From contig CP093829.1 in assembly GCA_033063855.1 (NCBI GenBank), positions 20,367,537 through 20,431,536 on the forward strand: a stretch of DNA of 64,000 nucleotides, read 5' to 3'. The translations under genes and the position numbers were made by a program. The notes below the pieces were generated by a model. That model saw nothing but the letters and a program-made list of their open reading frames with translations, was not told the DNA's origin and made no database searches. Source of the DNA: Smittia aterrima (Eukaryota > Arthropoda > Insecta > Diptera > Chironomidae). Shown in pieces: positions 36,809 to 50,100 of the stretch. The first letter of the stretch is position 1. Every line of letters starts with the position of its first letter.

Positions 36809-39800
36809 TCAACAAATGATCCCTTTGTCAATTTCAAGCGACGGTGGTTTGTTCGATGACGATTGAGGATGACACAGAAGGCACTCGTTGGATGAGGCTT
36901 TGTCTTTGTTGCAACACGCCGGCGCATAGCTCTCGCTGGTTTGATATTTCTTAACGATCTCTTTGACTTGTGTGTTTAGGTCATCTTCGTCATCATAAAG
37001 TGTCTTGCGACAAACTTTTGGTGTTGTCGGCGCATCGGGAAAGAGCGATATCGAGAGCGACTTCTCCAATATTAATTTTGAGCCCATCGTTGGACTATTT
37101 TGAATCATAGTCGACAGATGTTTGTCTGAATTGTTGACTGAATTCTCTTTGTCTTCATCTGTCACTTCATCTTCGTTATCATCGGTCTTCACACATTCCA
37201 CGATGACGTTTGTAGGATTAACGATCAGGTTTCGTTCATCAGCAAGAACTTCTTCCGTTTGAATATCCGCAAGCCATTTGTGATTCATGCACTCAGAGAC
37301 ATCGATGCGATCACTAAAAAGAAGCAAAACGTTCAATCAGATCTCCATGTAAAACAAAAAAGTTAGGGAACTGTTGTTATGTGGCATTTTCATGTTAATT
37401 GGAAAGATAATAATTTGCAATTCATGAAACTGAGAATTCCCTTTTCAAAGTCGTCATCGTTGACCTTTCCGCCATCGTCGCGTTAACAAAAAGATTGCCA
37501 ACGAGATACTGAAAAGTTAATAAACCGAGATATGTTCGGAGCATGACCGCGGAAGAAGAACAAAACAATTTATCGAAGTGGAACATTCAGAAATAAATCA
37601 CGACGCGAGAATTTACATGATGCGCGCGGCGTGGATTAACGGTAACGGAAGTCTGTTAGAATTTTATGACCCCGCGGAGATTTTTCTCAGATTAGCATTT
37701 TAATTGATTTAAAGTCGATCGCTTACCATGGTTTAAGTCGCAACGTGCTTCGCATGAAATCAATGGCATCTTCAGATACGCCTTTAAACAACTCATCGGG
37801 GAACGTTAGATTGCATTGTGTGATGTTCAGGAATGTTTCTTGCTTATCGTCGCCGCCAAACGGACTAAAGCCGGACAGAAGAACGTAGGCAAGAACTCCC
37901 ATCGACCAAATGTCTGTTTTTAAGGAAAGTGGCTCGTACTGCACGATCTCTGGAGCCACGTAATCAGGCGTGCCTTGGATCTCGCAAACATTCTTTGTGC
38001 CCGCGATTGCTCGAGCAAAGCCGAAATCGCAAAGTTTTAATCCATCTGAGAGAGAGAGAAAAAAAACTTAAAAGTTGAATGATTGTGTTCATGAAATGAT
38101 TTTAATTCGTCTCACCTTCTAGATTGTTGGAGTTAAGCAAAATGTTTTGCGGTTTGATGTCGAGGTGGGCGATGCTTCTTCTGTGAAGATAATCCAAGGC
38201 TTTCAGAACTTCTCTTACACAAGTTTTGGCTTTTTGTTCTGACAAACAGCTGTCGTCGTCCAAAAGTGCTTGAAGTTCGCCTCCAGCTGCCCTGTAATAA
38301 AAGAAAAAATCTAAGTCTTCTTACTTGAATAAATTGAGAGGTCACTTACATCTCCAGAATTAAAACGAATTCGCTGCGCGTCTCAAAAACAGCAATAAGC
38401 TTTACAATCTGTTCAGAGTTCGAGCTTAGCATCAGCACAGCTATCTCGTGTTGAATTTGTTTTAACCAGCAAGCAGCTCGACGACGTCGTCGCAGAAATT
38501 TCGCTGCATAATTTATTCCTGTTTCCTTGTGTGTTGCACGACGAACAGTTCCAAAGTTGCCCCTGCAAAAACAAAATAAAAGAATTTATCATAAACTAGT
38601 TTTTAATTATTTCGCTTGTCGTTTAAAACGAGACATTTTTGATGAAACGTCTTTTGCCAAAATCTTCGTCCGTTTCGTCTTCGTCTTGTCCTTTCCGATT
38701 GAAAAACTTTTCTACTCTAACAATTATGCTTGGACAGCTGAATAATTCTTAAGCGTCACTTGCTTCTGACTCAATTTGAGTCATCAACTTCCTCATAACT
38801 TCCACACACTCTTGTTTCATAATCCGCGAGCACTCCCATTCACACCATCATTAAGGAAGCTTCCGCAAAGAAAAAAAAATGTGTCATTGGGTTTGATTTC
38901 GCCAACGAGAAACAGGTTCCGTCTTAAAACGGTTCAAAACCTCAAATAAAAGACTTCGAGTGCCGCGTTGTGTGTGTCATGACAACAAGTGAAAGAAATG
39001 CGATTGTCAAACTTGGTTTTGTTTCGTCAGTTTCGTGTTAATCATTCAATTTATCATTTTGTTATGTTTCCCGTAAGCCCAACAAAGTTGTTAATGTGAC
39101 TAATAAGAAGGAATACCGTTTTTGCAATTTAAAGTTTAGTTGAATGAAATGTTGCAACCGAGACCTGAGGAATTTCTGAACGAGATTGTGCAATTGATCT
39201 CCCAAGAGCAGACGGAATAACATGAGCTCGAGTTTTAATTTACTTCGTGCATTTTTGTAAAAGCATTGCCAATGAACTTGTTTTCGATTCGTTTGCTCCG
39301 AAAAAAAAAGTCAATCGATTGATTGCGAGTCGTTGCATAAAATTAAAGTTTCTCGAATTGGGCGAATGTTTCATCGCTCGTAAAAGATGACGGAAGCGTC
39401 AGCGATGAAATGTTTGCTTGTATCACGAGACATTGAACTTTGCATGGATTTTAAGCATGATGTCGCGGAAATCACGAGTTCACATAGAAAATAACGAGAC
39501 GATCGTAACTCTAAGTATTGCAGAAATAGCTCTGCGAAATTGGCGCCTTTGAACATTCTTTCTGTGCCGAGCCCTACGAGCAACGACGATGTATATGCAA
39601 ATTCTCTGTTGTCTCTTTCGATCGAAATGTGCAAAACGCTAAAAATAATTAGAAAAGAATTTCAAGGTGACAAGACGCAAGTTCTCAGACGCAAAAATTC
39701 TAAACGAGCTCGTGTGCTTTTGTTGAGTTTTAACTCAAAATAAAATTTCCATGTTGGAATGAAAAATTAAATTTTATTAGCTCCATCATTGGATGTGGAG

Positions 39801-42800
39801 ATTCTTGTTTATTTGCTCAGCTGATTCAAAACTCTTTTTTTCCTCGCGTAAAACAAACTTGAATGAAGTTGCTGCGTAGGCGGGATTTTGTTTGAGGCTT
39901 CAAGTTGAGGCTGAAGCATTAAGGTGATTCATTCTTAACTAAAAAAAGACTCAATAGCAAAGCGATCATCACCAGGTGCTGTTGAAGCGCCAAAAACGAA
40001 GGCAAATTATATTTTGCTTCTGCAGAAGGTTAAAGTTCTTCGAACATCCTTAATCATTCTACCTGAATTGGATACTTTGTCTCGGGCTTAAACAAATCTT
40101 CAAAGCTTTGAATATGAGAAGATTAAGATAAGTTTGTTTTCTAATTTAATTTTTGGCTTCAAACAGAAGTGAAAATCTGAATAATCTGAACGACATCTTA
40201 ACCTTTCTAATTCACAGTCGTGAATAAACAATTAAGCGACTTTATTTGATTTAATTTTAATTTTCAAAGCATTTAATCGCTCAACGTCAGCTTCACGAAA
40301 ATGAGAACACTTCTCAATATGGATTCGAGAAATTTAATTAAGATATAAGAATTATCATCCGACGAGCCATACAAGGTGAGCAGTTTCGGCTGAAGTTTAC
40401 TTGTTCGCAAAATAAGGAAAGATTGGGCAGCAGTATCCGACGCCCACTCAGTGGAACTATTAGCTCTTTAAGTGTCATGTACTACTTGACATCTCGTCAA
40501 GTTGACATTGAAGAAAATTCTCCAAAAAAACAATTTAGGAAATTAGAAATAAAAATCTTTTGATTCGGAAAGCATAAGATTGAATGATTTTTCATTCATT
40601 TCTCATAAAGTCGAGCTTCAACCTTGCCGTCGTTTAATGTGATTCAAGTGACTTCGGATACAAGTCGTTCGTTGTTTAGCGAAAATGGGCATAGAGCAAA
40701 AGCGCGATTTCAGTGTGAGCGTGACGAGCATCTGATTTCAATTGATAGAAACTGACATTTCAGTCATGACTCGACATGATTTCATTTCTTCTCAGTGGTC
40801 CAACATGAGCTTTGATTTCTTTATTCTACATCGACAAACATCGTTGATCGTTTGAGATCGTGAAAATATTTAAATTTGCTTAGCATCACGAGCGAGACTC
40901 TTTATCCGGCAGACTTTGCTGGAAGTTGCTTTATGGACACAAAAGAGAATCTCTCGAAACATTTTCTAACTAAATGAAAGCAATTTAATTATTTCAGTCT
41001 AAGGCGAGTTGATCTCCTCCACTTTCATTTTCATCACTCAAAGCGCACGAGGCTGCTTATGCAAAAGTGAGAATGAAAAAGTTGCATCAACACGAAAAAC
41101 AAGTTATCATTGTGAAACATAATCCGCTCTCTTATTAATGCCTCAAATGCTTTCAATGAGTCTGGATGAAGATAAATTATCAGCGTTAGATCGCTGATGC
41201 AACGAGCGATTGTATCTTGATAAGTGAAAGACGCATGTCGAGTAGATTTACTTAAAATCAAATCGAAAGTCGTCAATAACATTGAAGAGTTGAAAACGGT
41301 TTTTCGCATGACGTTCGTTAGTTTTAATTATCGAGCAAAAGTTTTTCATTGAAACATGACACGGGCTCTGAGAAATTCTCAACGCTAACTGAAAGAAAAG
41401 CTGCATACAACTGCTGAACAAACAATTAGTCCCGAACGTCAATGAGATCCAACAACAAAGCAGAATTCCTCAAATATTTTTGCATTTGTTTTACAAGCCG
41501 AGCGTGACCTGATTTTTTTTCAAGAAGCACGACAAAACACTCGGCTCTGCGCGATAAGAGAAAACTGCAGCGGAATTTTCCAATCACTCGAAATCTCGCC
41601 GTGCGCAGAGAGAAAATCGAACGAGCGAAGCATTTCAATGCTGTTTCGATTTCCTCATTCTGCCTCGTGAAAGCCTTTTGTAGGAGTTGAATACACAGCA
41701 AGAACATTCACCCGACTCTCACTCGATACGTTGCCGTCTTTGAACTCAATTGAAGCAATTTCGAGAAACCGAAAAAAAAACAACAGTTGACCAAAGTCTC
41801 TGGTGTCGAAAAGGAAGTTCGTGGGTGTCGCAGACGCTGTGAAAGACAACGAAACCTGATTGTTGGGTCGAGAGCGTTCAAGAGAAAGAAAAACAGGCGA
41901 TAAATTAAATGGCACAAATTTCTACGCGCATTGATGATGGCAACATGTTTTATTGATCTCTCGAGTCGCTTCGATAGCCGATAAAACGCTACAATGCAAT
42001 GTTGAATTAATGAAATCACGTTTCTTATGTAATCAGCAATTGTTGACATTTTCAAGAAAGACCGAAAGAGGAGAACCAATAAAACTTTGGATGAAAGTTC
42101 ACGACGAAGTTTCTTTAAAGTTTTATTTCTCAGTCCAAAGAACATGCGAATCTTCTCGCTACAAGAAACTTTAACATCATGCGATCCATTTGGGTGAACA
42201 ACGAAAACAAAAACGGTTGAAGAAGCGTAAACGGAAAAAAAGTCGTTAAACGACCTTGCCAGCTCGAAACTCTTTTTACTTATTTCGTTCGTCGCCCAGA
42301 TGATGATAACATTAAGTTCATGAAACACCTCAGCGAAATAAAACGAATTTAAAGGAGCGAGTGAGTGAAACATGACAGCGAGATCGAGAAATGAAAAGAA
42401 AATTAAACTTTCACTGACTCAGAATGTTGTCTGAGTAATGTAATCGTCAACACTTTAATATAAGGCCACATCGATCACTAGTCGTCTTTGAAAACGCATC
42501 ATGTTCAAGTTCATGTTGACATACAAAGCAATTAATTTTTAAAAGTTTCTTATTTGTATTTTTAGTCAAGTGCGTCAGCTTCTGATAAGCGAACAGTAGG
42601 TGACAGGTGAGAGACGTAAAAAACTCATCAACTTATCTGTTCGAACACGATTGAAGAGTGATAGCAATGATAACAACCTCAACGCAAAGGTCGTTTGAAT
42701 TTCAAAATGAAAAAAAATGCATGAGATTCCAAAATGTTATGATGGATCGCCTCTGAATCTGCCTCCGACGTATGTTGAATCTATTGTGACTCACAAAACA

Positions 42801-43661
42801 GTCTGCAGCATGTCATCAAGTCTGTCGACATGCTGTGGCTTCCAAAATATTATTCTTCACGTTTATGATTCAATTTTCTAAAATTAGCTTCTTCGAGATG
42901 AAGTTTCATTTCATAAGCGGAGCATAAAATGTTGACTCGATTACAGTTTCCTGTCGCACTCGAAATTTCACCGAAAATGTGATCAGTTTATAAAACTTGA
43001 CCTAGTTCAAAGCCTTCCGTCAACGGAATCGATCTGATTAAGGCCACATCGAGATGGTTGTCGATCATTTATGGTCGCTGACGAAGTTTTTCAATCAAGC
43101 CCAAACGAGACTTCGAACAATTTTGAAAACATATTGAAAAGCTAAATCATATTCGCGAAATACTTTTTTTTTTGTTCATCGTGATAAGTTTTTTGTTGGT
43201 CAAAAAAAAACGAGAAACAGAAATGTCGAATTCCATCGAATTGATTGTGCAAACTTAAAGAGTTTTGATTTTGTTTGCATTTCAAGTTGATTCGAGGTTA
43301 GACTCATCAACTTCCTGTGATGTATTCATCAAGAGCGTCGGCTTATTTAAGTAACCAAAAGTTATCAGAAGTTAGAAACAAAACGAAAACGAAAAGAATT
43401 CTCCCTTCTCGGGCAAGGCAAGGCATGAAAATAAAGTTAACTCGTCTGTGTTAGTGCCTGCAGTTTTGCAATGCATAATTCTCGGATTTTAAGTTAATTA
43501 GCAACAGAGTGAGCAGATGCAAAAACTTACCTAGCAAATGGTTTTGCTTCAACAATGTAGTGCTGCTCGATATCTCCATCGACGAAGATTTTATTTAAAT
43601 ATTCTGGCTTTGACACTTTGATAAAGCCATCTCCAATGTCAAGAACTTCTTTTGGTAGCAT
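36809..43661 (-). CDS. Drak: Death-associated protein kinase-related Ser/Thr kinase (Drak / STK17 type), 447 aa, complete (5 exons)
   Basis: Serine/threonine kinase of the DAPK family; in flies Drak phosphorylates myosin regulatory light chain during epithelial morphogenesis. Exons in transcript order: 43531-43661, 38350-38562, 38116-38291, 37727-38045, 36809-37313, 1344 nt including TGA. Seen: a short N-terminal leader (MLPKEVLDIGDGF); glycine loop FARGNFGTV in which the first glycine is alanine; catalytic K65 (YAAKF); the basic loop LRRRRR typical of DAPKs; E83 in helix C; D159 in HLDIKPQN; D180 in DFG; GTPDYVAPE; and SGFSPFGGDDKQETFLNIT, nearly that of human STK17A. The kinase domain ends about residue 295 (CMNHKWLAD). 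The tail is acidic, then cysteine-rich near the end (ACCNKDK, ECLLCHP, final Cys). There is no calmodulin-binding or death domain, as in STK17 proteins. Intron 1 is 4968 bp. An upstream non-coding or coding exon cannot be excluded. Confidence 0.92.
38563..43530 (-). other. Intron 1 of Drak (5.0 kb)
   Basis: Separates the first coding exon from the kinase core. It contains a 221-codon same-strand ORF (41708-42373), a 14-bp word present twice (42461 and 43039) and a hairpin (42806-42835). No homologue recognised. Long first introns often hold enhancers in flies. Confidence 0.6.
41708..42373 (-). CDS. Unrecognised 221-codon ORF inside Drak intron 1
   Basis: ATG-to-TGA ORF on the same strand as Drak, starting MFHSLAPLNSFYFAEVFHEL. 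By base composition (about 7 percent stops per codon) an open run this long is rare by chance. But the product is rich in F, L, R and S, has no motif I know, and reads like translated non-coding DNA. A nested single-exon gene is possible; a fortuitous ORF is more likely. Confidence 0.15.
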   Translation of the reverse strand: MFHSLAPLNSFYFAEVFHELNVIIIWATNEISKKSFELARSFNDFFSVYASSTVFVFVVHPNGSHDVKVSCSEKIRMFFGLRNKTLKKLRRELSSKVLLVLLFRSFLKMSTIADYIRNVISLIQHCIVAFYRLSKRLERSIKHVAIINARRNLCHLIYRLFFFLLNALDPTIRFRCLSQRLRHPRTSFSTPETLVNCCFFFGFSKLLQLSSKTATYRVRVG

Positions 43662-45955
43662 TTTTAGTTTATTTTCTAAGGCACTGCTTTTGGATCACGA
43701 GTTTTCGACAAGAACGATTTTTTTCACTGTAGATTTAAGTCAACTTTCTGTTCCCTACGTTTCTCCACAAGTTTTAAAATCCAAAGCAAGTTTCATGTTT
43801 TCTTTGCATTCCTGCTTAATCGCGAAATATTTTATGCTAATCTGTTCATCACAACTTGCCTATGCTTCCAAAGACTTTGTTTTTTAGATTTTCTGAAGCA
43901 AAATGACTGAACGACTGACTGAATGAAGCTGCGATGTCGACTGAGAATGAGTTTTTTTTACACAAGCGTTGAGCGTTTTCAAGAAACTATAAGTTGATCA
44001 AGTTTTAAATTTAGAAATCAATAAAACGCTTTTTCCGTTGGTTGCTCAATTCAAATATTTTTGAACTGAGCAAACAAAAATTTTAACGACCGGAAATTAG
44101 AAAAATCAGATATTTGATTCTTGAGAAGAACCTAGTAAGTGATATCCCCAAAATAAAAACAATCAATTTTCGGCTTTTTAAGAAAAGTTTTTCTTTATTT
44201 CCTCTTTCTCAATTTTAATTTCTATTTTCTAAACTATAAAACAGACATGAAACAAAGTCGCGTTCGTTGGAAATAAATAAGAGAATTTCTATTGGTCGAA
44301 AGTCTGAGGTAAACTAAATTTGATTACAAATTTCTTTCTTTGAGATGCCATCAAATTAAAAAGGAAATTTTGAATAAGTTTTTCTTGATTGGAATTGAAT
44401 AAAAGTTTCATCTCGAATGATTCCTTTGAAACATTTTACTCTTATTCTCTCACCTCATGATTATTTAACATTTTTCTTTAAAAAAATTATCACACCACTT
44501 TCATAAACTTTAAATGTTTTTTTTTCTCTAAATTACAAAGTTAATTTTATTATACAGCTTTTATGTATTTTATATCTTCTTAATAGAGCGTTTACATGAT
44601 TTCTCTTTTTTTTCTTCTTCTTTTTGACTTCTGTTACTGCCTTTGAGATTTAAGCTAAAACTTAAGGAGCAAATGCACTTTATTTACTGTCGAGCTGGTT
44701 AGCAACTATTGAACCAAAAAATTCTTAAGGGAATTTCAAAGAATTTTGACGAATTAATTAAGTTTATTCGAATCAACAATAATAGAATGGAAAATACTAT
44801 CAACTTCTTCTTTTTTTATTTTTCACAATCTTTGAGCCATTTTCGTATTTCTTATGATTTTCCTTTGCGTCGATCTTAACGTGACGAATTGGAAGTCTGA
44901 ACACAATTTGAGCATTCGACTTTCTCTCCTCTACAATTTCTTCCTGACTACCGAAAATATTTTTTTAACGAATTCAATTCTCTGATTTGACAAACTGAAG
45001 TTTAATTTTTGGGATTTCTTTTTCTTTCAAGATATGACTAGCTTCTTGCAACATAAGCTTCCCTTTCACTTTAATACAACGTCTATAAATTTTAAGCTAG
45101 TTTTATTTAATTACATAGCGATAGATAACATTGTGGTTGCTTGTTGTTGTGTATTTAAAGTGGGCGAAAAGTCCTGATGATGATGACGACGAAAATATTT
45201 AATTTCGTTCACTTTTTTTTCTGTTTATTTACTTAGTTTATCTATTTATTTAGTTATCATATTGTTATTCTGGGGGGGCGTAAGACTTAAATGATGTGTT
45301 GATTTTTCTTTCTCGCTACAACTTGAATGCAAAAATATATTTTGTTTTTCTTATATTGTCCTCCAAAGAGAAGAGACAACTAAAAGTCTTATCAAACAAA
45401 GGAAATTTTTCAATATTTGGAAGCTTTTACGTCGATAGTTTGTATGGAGAAACTTATTTTAAAGTCACAAGTTCATTTGTAAATTTCGAAAGATGAACGT
45501 GAGGGAAATCATAAAAGAGAGTTTTAACTTTCCGCAGAATCTTAAACATTTCAAGATGCAAAGATAAGTTGCTTAGTTAAAAAAATATATTCAATGAAAC
45601 TTGAATCGAAAAATCTCCGATCGACGTTGTTTGTAATAAAAATAAAATTCTGATTTGACTTCTTAATCTCCACCAAAGCATTCTCAAGATTTCGCAATTG
45701 AAATTCACCTTTTTATTCTGTGGAGGTTTCTTTTTTCCCTTAAATCAATGATTCATTTTGTTGTGTGCTTCACAGCGCGAAAAACAGTCAGTCACTTAAG
45801 TAAATTACTCGTCTATCTCATTATCCTGTTTCGGTCTCCGGTTTTTCTCCACAGTGACCGTTGCAATTAAAATGACCTTACCGGCTAACGTTCATAACTA
45901 TAAATTACAATAAATTATACCATCCATTTAGTAATACGACATATGTGGTTTGCTT

Positions 45956-45990
45956 GGGGGGTGGGAGAGAGAGAGAGAGAAGAGAAAAGG
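45956..45990 (+). repeat. G-rich and GA microsatellite
   Basis: Six Gs, GTGGG, then an (AG)n run ending in AGAGAAAAGG. It could form unusual DNA structure or bind GAGA-type factors, but there is no gene promoter known nearby; Drak starts 2.3 kb away. Confidence 0.7.
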
Positions 45991-46463
45991 ATCGGGCGAT
46001 TGACTTTAACAAATCAAACACATTTTCTAACTGTCTCTTAACTTCTAAACTTTTTAAAGAATTTTTTTTGTTGCATTTGCAAATCTCTTCCTGTTCTTTT
46101 TTTTTTGTCTAAGATTAACGAGGATCAGCAGAGGACTTGATGACAATCGTCTGCAATTTAATGACTGTATCTCTTTTCTGTCTGAGGCCTAAAATGAATT
46201 TAAAATTATAAGCGATTTAATTTTGAACACATTTTCCGAAATATTTGGAGATTTTTTTAGTTTTTTTCTTTTTTGGGATGTAATCGCAGACATTTTATTT
46301 TCCTTAATCTTGAAGGGAGCAGCAGTTGGTGTGAACTAGAGGTATGTTGAAGCATTGTTGGATGGTGTTCAAAGAGCGCGCTCGTAAGGAGACGTGTTGC
46401 GCTTGGGTGAACGGTTAATACAACTAGCGCAATTATTTTAATTGACTCAGCATTATGCATCTC

Positions 46464-46573
46464 CTAGGCCTTGTCGTTTTCTAAGACCGGATTATGTCCG
46501 CCGTCACTGAAAAATATCGTTGTCTCCGTGCCGCCAGGCGACTCATCGGCAACAGTCCAACTACGCTCTATGC
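46464..46573 (-). CDS. Candidate terminal exon, minus strand, in a GC-rich island
   Basis: 46481-46600 is about 52 percent G+C by count, against roughly 30 percent around it. On the minus strand an acceptor (TGTCCTTTCGCAG) opens 110 nt that read IERSWTVADESPGGTETTIF and then FSDGGHNPVLENDKA, followed by TAG. It needs a phase-1 donor; among Madm exons only the one ending at 48035 fits, and using it would drop the normal C-terminus. The plus strand is also open here (46467-46646, with a GTAAAC donor after TTTAG), so the strand is uncertain. No homologue recognised. Confidence 0.25.
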
Positions 46574-47088
46574 CTGCGAAAGGACAATTCGAATGGTGGA
46601 AAGACGTTCTTACATTTAAACTTTCCAATTATGATTTCTGTTTAGGTAAACAACAAAAATTTCTACTGAACTTCCAAATGTCTAAAAACAAAATTCTTTC
46701 ATTTTTTTTTTGCGCGAAAATCTCTCCCCAAAAACAGAAGCCAGTAAAATCTACTTAAAACAAATTTACAAAAGAAAGCCCACGATACAGCAAATTATAC
46801 GAGTGTATATAAAAAAAATGCGCACCAGATATTTGTTTAAAAACTTTTCTTCAAACTTTCTTTTCTCATACAAAAAAAAATCATCTTTTCTTTCATAATT
46901 ATTCTTTGTTCAGATCCAAGGGAATAAGTTCCAAGTGATAAAATAAAGAAAAGAAGAGAAGCACAGAATTGAACTACTTAAAAAAATCAATACGTGAAAT
47001 GAACACATTTTGCAATCAGATGTTAACTGAATCGTTTAAAGGTGGAGACAAGATCATGAAACCAAAGAGAAACATTTGGTGGCGAATG

Positions 47089-47094
47089 TTTATT
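47089..47094 (-). terminator. Candidate polyadenylation signal of Madm
   Basis: AATAAA on the minus strand 97 bp past the Madm stop codon. Confidence 0.4.
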
Positions 47095-47190
47095 TTGCAA
47101 GAGAAAAGGGTCCAAGGGAAGTTCGAATGAAGGTGCAGAAAATACAATTTGAAATTAAATGTGTGAGGAGGATTTGTGAGAATTCGTCTA

Positions 47191-50100
47191 CTAACTGGTC
47201 GTGTGAATTGGAACGGGCATGCCCTCGTTGGAAAGTCTTGTCGCGCCCATAAGCTGCTGTTGTTTCGTCGTCTGCAGAAGAGTGTCTTCAATCATACTGG
47301 CAATTTTCTCACGATCATTCTAAAAATAAAACTTGAGAATTAAAGCGATTCTATGTCGAATTTGAGTGCGAGCTCATTTACATCGTTTATGAAACCCAAA
47401 TGCACGAGTTCGTGTGATAAGGCTATCGCTGTATCGTCTTGTGATATCTGGCATGTAAGTTGACGGTTCATTTTGTCGTCCATACGTAAAAGTATTGTCA
47501 TCTAGAAAGCAAAGTAAACTCGTTAGTGATTCGAGTGTTTTGTCGATTTAGATCTTACTCTCACCAGTAGTTCGCTGCTATTCTCTATCGGTTTAACGCT
47601 ACAAATCATATTCACGACTTTTCTTGACTCAATGTCCAATGGTTCAGGTGACGCTGACTTTATCGATTCTGCTGTCTCAGGAGAAATCGCACGAGGTCTC
47701 GGTGTTGGCGGTTGACGTGCAGAAAAAGCCGTAAGAGGATAAATGCCATATCTTGAAACAATTAAAACGTTTTTACTTGATCGCCTACTCTCGAAATGAT
47801 AAGAACTTACTTAACGTCTTCTAGAAACTTTTCCAGTTTTTCAGCGCCTGGAACATCGGCTAATTTAAATTCAACAGAGTCGTTGCTGCGAGGAATGTCT
47901 GCTAGCACAACGTCAGGCTTGTATCTACGTCGCATCATCTCATCTGTTATTGTGTCTGAGAAGTTTGCTGAAATAACAAAAAATAAAACGTGATTGAGTG
48001 AATCATCGGAGTGGGAATAATCGTAATAACATACGAGCTGTGTTTAGGAGACAATGCGCCACGAGGAGCTTCAGTGAGTGAACCTCGAACAGCAGTGGAT
48101 GAAATAGAAGCTCTTTCGCGCTTGGTCGTTCATTCGGATCATGACTCAGGCACTTCGAGATAAAGTCCCTTTGTTGTCTCTCCTCGAGACTCTCAATTGT
48201 TCGTTGAATATTTTCGGGAGTGACCATCGTTCCAGAGTCACCATTGCCTTGTATCTCCAGGGCAGCCATCTCCAACGCGCACATACCGAATGAGTAAATG
48301 TCGATGGCGGGTGTGAGACTGCTCGCTATTGCGTTCACAGCAACGGCACCGTACTCCGGAGCAATGAAGTGCATGTTCTTGATGTTCTCTCGACAAGTCT
48401 TAACATGATGATTAATTGCATCGGGCGCTACACTACCAATTTTAACTAAGCCATTATGTTGAATAAAAATTGTATCACAGGTAAGGTTGCCGTGAATGAT
48501 CGGCGGGGTACAGGAATGCAAATAACTGGAAATAAAAGAAGAGCATGAACATTTGTATTCACTGGAGAGAGCGCAGGAGACTTACCTAAGTGCTGATAAA
48601 ATTTGTGTGCACCATCGCTTCCAAGCTTGTAATGGTAATTTCTTAACATTCCTTTTCGTTCGCTTCAGAAACTGTTTCAGAGAACCCGACGACATGTATT
48701 CGGTTATAAAAATTACCTAAAAGAAACAAATACATTTAAATCTCTGTCGTCGGCAACAGCTGGCAAAGCTAAACTCACTCTAGGCTTATCATTATGTGTA
48801 TCAGTCCAATATCTATGAAACTTGACTATGTTGGGATGTTCCAGCTGTGTTAAATTCTCGAAAACTGTTTGAATTTTCTCCTCTTGCGCTTTGAAGTTTT
48901 TTCGTTCGCTGAACTGAACTTCATTCCAGACCACCTCAACTCCTTCCTCGGTATCCATTGCCAAATGGGCACAGTCGATGCCGGGTACATCGCGTTGCTC
49001 CACCTAAAAATAAGTAAATGAGACGATTATAAGTTGAGGCCAAATATTAAGCGAGAAGCTAATGCTATTCGATCTAGAAGTCAAGTTGCACGAACGATCA
49101 TCCGCAGTAAATCTCTTTTGTTTCTATTTTTAAACAACACGAGCCTTCCATTCATTTAGTTACGCATTAGTGTGACGTCAAATCGCGCCGCTTTCTTTCA
49201 GCACCTGACAGTGAAATTTCAAATGAACATGTGTCGCAGACTTCACAGCGGTTTTCTTTGTAACCGGTTCATTCCAAGGTTGTCTCATTCCAAGAGTTAA
49301 GATAGTGACGCGACGTTGAATTCATTATCAGTTCATGTGCGAGCGTGAATCAATTAAGCGTACACTTGTTACACGCATTTACTTCCGCCTTCCCACAGTC
49401 GATTCATTTAAATTTACGTCTTCAATCATTGACCACGAACAGCAAATTGAGTAAACAAATAAATAAATAAATCGATGCGCTTAAATCAAAGTCCAAAAGT
49501 GGGCGTGAGTTTAGTTTTCTCTGATGGAAGAAATATTACGCTAACAAGTGGAACTGACTTTCATTCTGTGCAACAGTTGATTGAAGCGCCATTCATCGTC
49601 AACCTTCAGACTATTTTTTTCAAAAACTCTTTCTCGTTTTCTTTTTAAAAAACCGCCAAATGGTGACAGTTGGTAAATGTTTACGACATGTCGGGGTCGT
49701 CATCGCGAGAGAAAAGTTTAACTAAGTTTTCGACTTTGAACATTTGTCTGATCAGTTCTTGATGGATGCTTTGTCATCTAATCTCCTGTCTTCTCTCTCA
49801 GAGGAAAACAATTGGCGGCATACACGTAATCCGCCTACGTGAGAATCATCATGGCGCTCCGAATAGTATGAACGCAAATTCTCAGATTTATGTATGTACA
49901 GCCGTTGCACATGCTGACGATTTTAACGATTTTTAATAGCTCGGAAAATTAAAATAAATGTAGCGCTGAAGATTAGCCAAAAAGCACATTCATCGATGAT
50001 TCCTCGAGCTAAAATCAAGTTGGGAAAATCCACACCCTTTTATCATTTAGAAATAAATCCTCTCGAAACAATTCTGGCAATTGATCAAGAAAATTCACCC

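Larger units (their letters stand above)
43662..47190. other. 3.5 kb between Drak and Madm
   Basis: Very AT-rich. Notable contents are a G7 run (45272-45278), a G-rich then GA-repeat tract (45956-45990) and the GC-rich island with the candidate exon at 46464-46573. The Drak promoter lies somewhere here; no core element is convincing. Confidence 0.5.

Noticed and set aside
37314..37726. GC-richer patch in a Drak intron with a 28-codon plus ORF near 37617
   Set aside because: Too short, antisense to Drak, and without splice signals or recognisable motif.
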